A stretch of DNA of 64,000 bases from Guadua angustifolia (taxonomy: Eukaryota > Streptophyta > Magnoliopsida > Poales > Poaceae). The notes beneath the pieces were generated by a model that saw only the letters and a list, made by a program, of their open reading frames with translations, was not told where the DNA came from and ran no database searches. The position numbers were made by a program, and so were the translations under genes. Within the stretch, counting starts at the first letter, position 1; the number at the start of each line of letters is the position of its first letter. The DNA lies in assembly GCA_036346375.1 (NCBI GenBank), contig JAYEVE010000729.1, positions 62,001 to 126,000 on the forward strand, given 5' to 3'. Below are positions 56,889-64,000 of the stretch, piece after piece.

Positions 56889-58260
56889 TTGGAGCAAATC
56901 AAAGAAAAACAATCATCCGATAGTTTCATCATAGAAGAGACCAAGAGGATCCAGTCAAATCAACCTTACGAGTTTACTTTGAAGCGAGGAATCCTCAAAT
57001 TCCACAATAGGATTTGTGTTCCAAATGACCACGAGATAAAATCCTTAATCTTGGCGAAGCCCATGACACTTTGTATTCTATTCATCGGGTAGTACCAAAA
57101 TATATAAGGATCTGAAGGAAACGATACGGTGGAATGGTATAAAAAAATGTGAATATGTTAGTAAATGTGATACTTGCCAAAAGGTTAAAGCAGAACACCA
57201 GCGTCCAGCAGGTCTAATGCAACCTCTCCAAATTCCAGAATGGAAATGGGAGGATATCTGTATAGACTTTATAACCGGCTTGCTTAGGATTCTAGCCAAG
57301 AAAGATGCTATTTGGGTTATAGTGGACGGACTCACAAAATATGCTCACTTCATAGCCACAAATCGGAAATATTCTCATAGGCTACCGAAATCTATGTTGA
57401 AAGAATAGTCACTCTTCATAGGGTTCCTAAAACCACCACATCTAATAGAGGTTCCACTTTTACCTCAAGCTTTTGGGGAAGTCTCCAAACTGCCTTGGGA
57501 TCCAAATTCAAATTTAGCACTGCCTATCACCCTCAAACCGATGGGCAGACTGAGAGAGTGAATCAAATCCTGGAAGATATGCTAAGGGCCTGTGTGCTAA
57601 ACTTTAAGGAAAGTTGGGATAAGTACCTATACCTCACTGAATTTACTTATAACAATAGCTATCAAGCTAGCATACAGATGGCTCCGTTTGAAGCCCTGTA
57701 TGGTAGGCGATGTAAGCCCACAATTTGTTGGTATGAGGTCGGAGAAAAAATCTTTACTTGGTCCAGAGTTGATCCGCCAAAATGATGAGAAGATCAAACT
57801 GATCCAGGAAAGGTTAAAGACTGCTCATAGTAAACAAAAGAGCTACGCTGATAAGCGTAGATGAGACCTGAAATTTTAGCCTGGAGATCATGTATACCTG
57901 AAGGTATCTCCAATGAAAGGAGTGCATAGATTTGGAGTGAAAGGGAAACTAAGTCCTCGATATGTAGGACCATTTCGAGTGTTAGAACAGAGAGGAAACT
58001 CCACATATCAAATAGAGCTTCCTTCTCAATTGTCCAGAATCCACAATGTGTTCCATATCTCTCAATTGCGAGCATGTCTCAGAGAACCTTCTCAGTTGAT
58101 GCCCAAACTGGATATTCCGATGCAACGACTTGACATATGAAGAGGCGCCACTCAAGATCCTAGCTACGAGAAAAGCGATAACCCGAAGATCCAACATCAA
58201 GTTCGCAAAGTCCGGTGGAATCATCATCACAGAGAAAGAGGCTCGTGGGAGAAGGAGGAA
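56889..58260 (+). pseudogene. Integrase and chromodomain of Tekay-like element 2
   Basis: Zinc-domain and DDE-core pieces in several frames: CDTCQKVKAEHQRP (about 57170), WKWEDICIDFITGL, then TSNRGSTFTSSFW where the second catalytic D is N, and AYHPQTDGQTERVNQ with the catalytic E. GPFRVLEQRG and VFHISQLRACL follow, then a chromodomain-like tail WNHHHRE...SWEKEEEL near 58215-58265. Confidence 0.8.
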
Positions 58261-58320
58261 GAACTCTGAGTCATACCCGCACCTCTTTAGGTGAGGTAGA
58301 TTTCGAGGCGAAATCCTTTT

Positions 58321-58330
58321 AAGGGGTAGG
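58321..58330 (+). other. Polypurine tract of Tekay-like element 2
   Basis: AAGGGGTAGG, directly before the 3' LTR. Confidence 0.8.
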
Positions 58331-58331
58331 T

Positions 58332-61300
58332 TGTGATAACCCGAGGGGTTATCGGTTTATTTAAAGACTTAATTAAACAATAAAAGCGATAAAAAGTAAT
58401 TAAGCAAGAAAATAAAATGTAAGGGTTAGAAAAAGTGCGAAGTCAATCCGTGAGAAGCGTGTCGCTCAATGAGATACGGACACATCGAGGCGGATCGGCA
58501 CCTCTAGGTAGTTTCGAGGTTCATAATTCGGCATCTTTAGACTTACGGTACAATATCTGAGTATCGTTAGTGTTTTAAGCGCCAATTGACCAAAATACCC
58601 TTGAGACCAGTAGAGCATAGGAAAACCCTAAGGCATAGTGGTCATTAGCCCAAATTGCCCAGGGATATAAAATCCACTGAGCTAGCCAACCAGAAGCCAT
58701 ATAAGCATTAGCTGTTTCCATTCTCCTATGGCCGAGCCCACGAAGCCACCCAAAATATCATTACACTTCCTTATTCCCCACACAGGCAACCGACTTCGGT
58801 AGAAAGCAAACCGAATCAAGGAGGAGAGGGAAGGAGACCAGAAGGAGACCATAAGAGGGATCATCCAGAAGAGAAGGAGGTGACCACATCCAGAAGAGGA
58901 GGGGAGCCACCTGAAGCTAGAAGAGGGAGACCAGAAGGCAGCTCAACCGAAGGGAGCCGCACCTCTACGATCTCGTCTTCTCTAGCACCGATCCACCCTC
59001 AGTCGACCCCCATTTCCTCCAAAATACCCAGGTACCCTGTAGCAACAATACGGGTTTCCATGGGTAGACAGTAGATTAGGGTTCTAGCCAAGTAATGGGG
59101 TAGGGGGAAGGTTAGATCGGGTTGTTTCCGGGGGTTCTCAGTGGTTGAGTTAGCCATTAGGGTTAAGTGTAGTGTCTATTCTTTGTTGCTTAGCTCAAAC
59201 CCTCCCTAACCGCATCATAGAACCCCTCATCCGAAGCATAATAAGCAAACATCAACAAGTAAAAATGCAAGAAAAACAAAATCCCGGGTAGAACCCTAGT
59301 TGTAGCAGAGAGGGAAGGGGAAGGGAATGGAGCAACAACACACAGTTCTTTGTCGGCCGAAGGGGAGAGTAGCGGTGAGCCAAGCCGAGGCAGTCTTGCA
59401 GCAATGCATGTAGAACTAGGGCCCCCATAGAAAGCCGATGCCGTCGTCTGGAGGAAGGCAGAAGTCATGAAGGAAGCCAGATGGGAGGAGATCTGTATGA
59501 GAAGTATGCTGAGAGGAGGCTGGGGGGGAGAGTCGGTAGGAGGCGCTAGGGAGAAATCGCCGGGGGAGTCGCTGGAGGAGAACAGAAGGGAGGAGTAGGC
59601 GCCGAGTGGGAGAAGCCGTGAGGTAGAGAGGAGATGGAGCAGCCGAAGCATGCGGCTAAGGCCCAGAAAAAGGGCTTCGACCAAATCACCCGAGAGCAAG
59701 AGCCAGAGGCTTCGTCCAAAGACCAGAAAGAAAAAGAGAGCTGGTCGAGAGAAATAAAGGAGAAAAGAGAAAGGCAGAAATAGATTAGAGAAAGAAAAAT
59801 AAGAGTAAAGAGGAGAAAAAAAAGAAAGAAGAGAAAAAGATAAAAAATAGAAATGTTAAGTTGCGCCTCGAACCACGTCGATTTTTGAATCGATTGTCGG
59901 ATCGTGTGAAAACCATCATGTGTATTTTGTGTTAATCAAAACCTGAATGACAGATCACCAAATTGGTTGGATGCCAAACTAAAATTATTGAATTTCTAAT
60001 GCCTTAGTTTATTCTCTTTGTTTGAGTCTCGTCTGAACCGCGCTTGATCGAGAACCCACCTACGGGCGAGGCCGAACCGACCAATTTTATAGTAGGCAAG
60101 ATTCCTCGATCATCTCTTCTGAAATGATTTTCCAGTTTTCGTATATCATTCATATCCTCATTGCATCGAAAATCTAATTTTAAAATGAAAAGTCAAAAAG
60201 GGGATGTGGAGAAAGGTGTGGTGTGTATGTGGGATTGTGAAATGTGGTGATGGAACCAAGTTTGCGGTTCGGAAATGGGAAGTGGTTGTGGAACCGAGGT
60301 TGCGGTTCGGAAAAGTGGGAAAAAGGGTTGTGATGGAGTTAGAGTCCTTGAATGGAGTCGGGGCTGTCTATTAGTATTAATTATGGTGGGTAGAGGGTGC
60401 GAGCGAGGAGTGTGCTGTCGTGGGCCCTCTACATAGCTAACATATAAGGTCAAAACACCTACACTCGGGTAATGAGCAGTGTTATTTGATTATCAACCAT
60501 AGCGAGATGAATAGCTAACAGGAAAGGTTGTCCTATGAAAATATTATGATCTTTACAATGGGTAAATTAATTATATTGATGCAGGAAATGCGGTATGACC
60601 CGAGAGAGGCGTGAGATGAGAAATGTGATGATGAAATGTGAGAAGGCGGTATATTTGAAGCAGGGTGCACTAGGAGTGTCTGGGAGGACAAGCTGTATCT
60701 CTGAGTTGGGATGACCTAGAGTGAGGCTTCCTCTCGAGTGCTGAGGTTGGAGATCTATCTAGTAGTCGCGATAAGCGATCTGGAGCCTCTATTGTGGGGC
60801 CAGATTATGGGTAAAGTGACACAAACCTACGCAGAGTCAAAATCTTGAATTCAAGCCTGTCTCCTGGATTGGAGGCTATGCAAGTTCATTACATCTCATA
60901 TCTGAGTGTCGATGGTCAATTTCTAATAATTAAAATTTCCAACCTTTAAAGAAAACTAAAAACCTAATTTATTAAACTCATATGTGAAGGTAAGGAAGTG
61001 GAGGAGGAGAAAAGTCATCATATTGCATTCTATTAACTAATGCTTGTTGAGTACTCTATACTCACTCTTGTATTTCCGCCTTTTCTAGAAGAAGATCCTA
61101 ATGGATCCGCCTATGAGGCTAGTGATGAGGCTACCCACAGGCTCGATCTCGGGGTTGCTCGGGGAGGATGGCGCAGAGGGCTATCTTTATCCCGACGACT
61201 ACTACTACTATCAGGAGGAATAGGTCTTATATCCCATATTATGTTCCTAGGGGATATTTAGTAGAATTAGGTTATAATGGTAACCTTTTATTGCACAGGG

Positions 61301-61510
61301 CAATGTCGTAAGGTACTATGTAATGAACCTATAGTCCAGCGTGACTCAGCAATAAATATATGTTCTTGCAGTCTCTAATTATTGTTCTGCTGTAACACTC
61401 TGAACACGGCATAGTAGCTGGTAAAGCAATGGATTTTTCAATATTTTACCAGCGGTTGTGCCGAGATTTGTGTAATTATCTTGGGAGTCTTTGGGCGAGT
61501 TCTGTCGCTA
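58332..61510 (+). repeat. 3' LTR of Tekay-like element 2
   Basis: Starts TGTGATAACCCGAGGGG. GGATATAAAATCC near 58664 may be its TATA box. Near 61040, CTTGTTGAGTACTCTATACTCAC parallels the LTR of the first Tekay element (in two parts: TTGTTGAGTAC, TACTCAC). The end is placed at GTTCTGTCGCTA by alignment with the first element's TTCGGGTCCCGACA. Length about 3.18 kb matches the other LTR. The right end is uncertain. Confidence 0.65.
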
Positions 61511-61725
61511 CCCTAGGCTATATATGGGTCGCCCCAGGCGGTGGGTGTTCACGGGGAGGGGTGAATCACGGCAACAATGAAGCACGATGAGTTCATAGCC
61601 TTGAAGACACCATACATTTCAGTGAAGCGGCGATGCGTGTTTACAAGCTTGGCAATGTGTATTGCAGCGGTGCAAAGTACATGCACGCAGATTAGGCGGC
61701 GGGAGTAGAAACATCGCATGAGCCG

Positions 61726-62155
61726 AGCTCGAGCGAGCACAGCCCTCGAGGCTCGAGCTCGAGTTTGGGTTCGAAACTGGACTCGAGCTCGAGCTCGGCT
61801 CAGTCTAGAGCTCGACCGAGCTCGAGCTCAGCTCGACTAAGCTCGATAAGCTCGGGAAGCTCGGTAAGCTCGAGTAAGCTCGGTTATTTTGTAAGCTCGG
61901 TAGGTTCGGTAACAAGCTCGAGTAAGCTCGGCTCAAGAAAGCTCGGTAACAAGCTCGAGAAAGCTCGATTTAAGCAAGCTCGATCCAGGCTCGAGTAGGC
62001 TTGCGAACTATTCGAGCTCGGCTCGGTTAGGCTCGCGAGCTCGAGCTCGAGTTCGGCTCGTTCGGAGCTCGAGCCGAGCTCGAATCGAGCCTCTCACGAG
62101 CCGAACTCGAGTAGCTCGCGAGCCTCGAGCTTTTTTTACAGCCCTACTAGGGAGG
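61726..62155. repeat. GAGCTCGA-rich element, hAT-like end
   Basis: Almost pure GAGCTCGAG/AAGCTCGGTA simple sequence, ending GAGCTTTTTTTACAGCCCTA. It closely resembles the body and T-rich end of the hAT MITE at 15923-16350. No left terminal repeat or duplication found. Confidence 0.5.
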
Positions 62156-62191
62156 GGGGTTCGCAATGGCAGCGGCCATGACGGTGCTAGT

Positions 62192-62375
62192 GCATTTTGT
62201 GAAATGTTTGTTGATATCCATTTGAATATTGGATGATGGATATATATGGACTCATGTGTTTGGATTTGGATGTCAGCAGTTTTGAGTTTGGATTGGATGT
62301 GAAACGGATCTAACTTGGATATGAATTGGATATTTGAAATTTGGACTTCGATATCCATCCATTAGCACCTCTAGC
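62192..62375. repeat. GGATATCC-rich element
   Basis: GGATATCC/TTGGAT-type words repeat through the segment. GGTGCTAGTG on the left mirrors CATTAGCACC on the right. No target duplication found. Confidence 0.4.
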
Positions 62376-62390
62376 TAGGGGGTTCAGAAT

Positions 62391-63274
62391 CAAGGTTATT
62401 ACGTCGTAAAGTCGAGTCGAGTCGCCATGGTACCAACTTGCAGACTAATCGCGACTAGTCCCGACTAGTTGGCGACTAGTAGCACAATAGAACAGAGCAA
62501 TGACATGTCACAGATTCATAAACATCACAGATGGCATAGCGAAGAAACGAGCAAGAGCATTACCTGATCTGGAGTCTGGAAGGGCAAGGGCAAAGGGGAG
62601 GAGGCGGAGGCGGGCTCGGCCAAGCGTGGGCAATGTTGCAACCCAGACGGGAGGAGGCAGAAACAAGCTACTACGAGGCGGATATGGGCGAGGGAGGGGA
62701 GGAGGCGAGGTAGCTCAGAGGGACCAAGCTGGTAGAGGCGGAGGAGGCGAGTAGCTGGCGAGATGCAGACAGCAGCTCGGCAGTGGAGGGGAGGAGGCGG
62801 AGGCAGAGGGAAGAAGCGGCTCTGGTAGGCGGGCTTCAACCGATCGGACAGGTGGCTACTGTCGAGGCATTGGCGGCTGTGGCTGCGGTTGAGGCCGAAG
62901 CAGACGAGCACCTGCGGTTGAGGCCAAGGCGGAGGCGGTTGCGACTGAGGCCTAGGCGGCAAAGGTGGCTCCAGCAAGCTGACGGATGGCCATACAAGCG
63001 CAGGCAATTGCGGCGGCTCCTATGGCAGAAATCGATGTGGACTAGAGGATTTATGGTTCAGCCTCTCTGTTCCATGTTTATATGTGCCTTGTGGTCATCT
63101 CTCTGAAGAGTGGGCCTTGAGTTGTTCGGCTAGGAAAGCCCGATTAATTGCGGCTAATCATGATTAGTCGATCGATCCTTGACTAGTCGTTCAAGTCGAG
63201 TCGATCATCCTAGTCGTGCTCTGTGTACCGACTGGATGACTAATCCATGATTAGTTGACGACTTAGTAACATTG
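62391..63274. mobile_element. hAT-like non-autonomous element with GACTAGTC subterminal repeats
   Basis: The ends CAAGGTTATTACGTCG and CGACTTAGTAACATTG are imperfect inverted repeats, flanked by identical TTCAGAAT duplications (62383-62390 and 63275-63282). GACTAGTC and GTCGAGTCGA variants fill both subterminal regions. The GC-rich middle (62525-63010) gives long proline- or arginine-rich frames on both strands, with no recognised protein; it may be captured DNA. Confidence 0.75.
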
Positions 63275-63282
63275 TTCAGAAT

Positions 63283-63487
63283 GTATGGGTAAATATTACA
63301 TTTCAGTTTGGATGCTAAGGAAATGTACTTAACCATGAGTATTTGGCTATTCTATGACAAGATACGTTCTAATAAGGTGGGGTTTAAACTTTAAAAAACA
63401 ACTAGTGAGCATGCATTAGCATAAATAAGCAGCATGAGAGATCATCTACCAGCCAATTAAGTGGACAAATAAAGCCTATGTCTATTT

Positions 63488-63539
<52 letters not shown>

Positions 63540-63882
63540 TATTTGATGTACAAAAGCTACATATTTTAATTTTTTAGAAATGACATCCAGTAGCCCAGTA
63601 AATCAGTAACCTCTGCCATGGCATGTACATGTACTTATCCCACTCACTAGCTATGGCTACATTGAATTTTGCGGTTAGGGGCACCATGAATAACATCTTA
63701 GATAAAGAATATAGCTTAATGGCAACATGTAGAGAAAAACCATTTCACGGTTTAAAAATATACAAGCAACATCAACTGTAATAATCTGCTTAACTTGCAC
63801 AAGCATTAACTCAATTGTCCACAAATAATGCAAAAGTTGGACAAATGTGTTTATCTAGGTATAAACTCTAAGTGATACGTAC
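63283..63882 (-). other. Intron of the OB-fold gene
   Basis: This stretch lies beyond the splice donor at 63882/63881 of the edge exon and shows no further exon. It holds a (GA)n tract. Confidence 0.55.
63493..63537. repeat. (GA)n microsatellite
   Basis: About 22 GA units. Confidence 0.97.
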
Positions 63883-64000
63883 CTGATTTGGTGTTGCAGG
63901 CTCTGGTTGACGATCCTTGTCATCTTCAGAGCCAAACCATACGCTTTCACCAGGAACAGAACCATCTGGAGGGGTGAGCAGCTCGACAGCGTTGTTATCA
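63883..64000 (-). CDS. EMAP-II/ARC1p-like tRNA-binding OB-fold protein, partial exon
   Basis: On the minus strand the exon runs in from the window edge and ends CAG at 63883, followed by GTACGT, a strong donor. From the codon at 63999 it encodes 39 residues including NNAVELLTPPDGSVPGESVW then FGSEDD and QPEPATPNQ. The VELL-PP-GSVPG pattern and the EPEPA-P-type tail match the C-terminal part of the EMAP-II/ARC1p tRNA-binding domain, as in plant OB-fold proteins related to Met- and Tyr-tRNA synthetase appendices. Such proteins bind tRNA and may assist an aminoacyl-tRNA synthetase. The intron is phase 0. The final exon, expected at lower coordinates, was not found. Met-tRNA synthetase itself is an alternative. 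Confidence 0.7.

Larger units (their letters stand above)
53715..61510 (+). mobile_element. 5'-truncated Tekay-like chromovirus 2
   Basis: Gag, protease, reverse transcriptase, RNase H, integrase and chromodomain remnants in order, a polypurine tract at 58321 and one 3' LTR of about 3.2 kb. It is a different family from the element at 27889-39393: the LTR starts TGTGATAACCCG and gag starts MAEREIVEQDLIL. No second LTR in the window. Confidence 0.8.

Noticed and set aside
62525..63106. Proline-rich and arginine-rich frames on opposite strands
   Set aside because: Low-complexity GC-rich interior of a hAT element; no domain recognised on either strand.

Overview
This window is nuclear DNA of a flowering plant, most likely a grass or close monocot relative. 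The pointers are spliced host genes and dense nested transposable elements of the kinds common in grass genomes (Tat and Tekay Ty3/gypsy, SIRE-type copia, CACTA, Mutator-like, hAT and Tourist-like elements). I do not assign a species. Well over 80 percent of the window is mobile-element sequence.

Host genes. One complete gene is visible: a three-exon ALG13 homologue (22619-25512, plus strand), the catalytic subunit of the enzyme that adds the second GlcNAc of the lipid-linked N-glycan precursor. At the right edge, one exon (63883-64000, minus strand) belongs to an EMAP-II/ARC1p-like tRNA-binding OB-fold protein. A broken fragment of an OEP16-3/B14.7-like (Tim17/22/23 family) gene lies at about 16359-16640, inside a transposon.

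Layout. 1-2992: minus-strand Tat-like gag remnant and its LTR, the LTR holding a GC-rich 106-bp tandem repeat. 3001-6250: RIRE2-like Tat material with an antisense plant-mobile-domain ORF and an LTR. 7130-10963: decayed CACTA element ending in TAGTG. 12370-21044: a hAT element of about 1.3 kb blown up to 8.7 kb by three later insertions (a solo LTR, a hAT MITE and a 3.75-kb Mutator-like element), each with its own target-site duplication. 21053-25512: ALG13 and its upstream region. 27471-41619: a Tat element split by an 11.5-kb Tekay-like chromovirus with 3.2-kb LTRs and an exact AAGGG duplication. 42707-44337: two Tourist-like MITEs and an LTR scrap. 45093-50576: three-level nest (small LTR element, SIRE-type LTR, second solo LTR). 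50617-61510: a Tat gag scrap and a 5'-truncated Tekay-like element with its 3' LTR. 61726-63274: hAT-like and simple-repeat elements next to the OB-fold exon.

None of the retroelement genes is intact. All carry stops, frameshifts or deletions, so the host genes are the only ones likely to make protein. The most unusual signal is in the two related solo LTRs (12489-15646 and 46596-49129): a constant 7-mer AACACAT recurs a dozen or more times in each, repeatedly flanked by arms that differ from site to site but stay complementary to each other.
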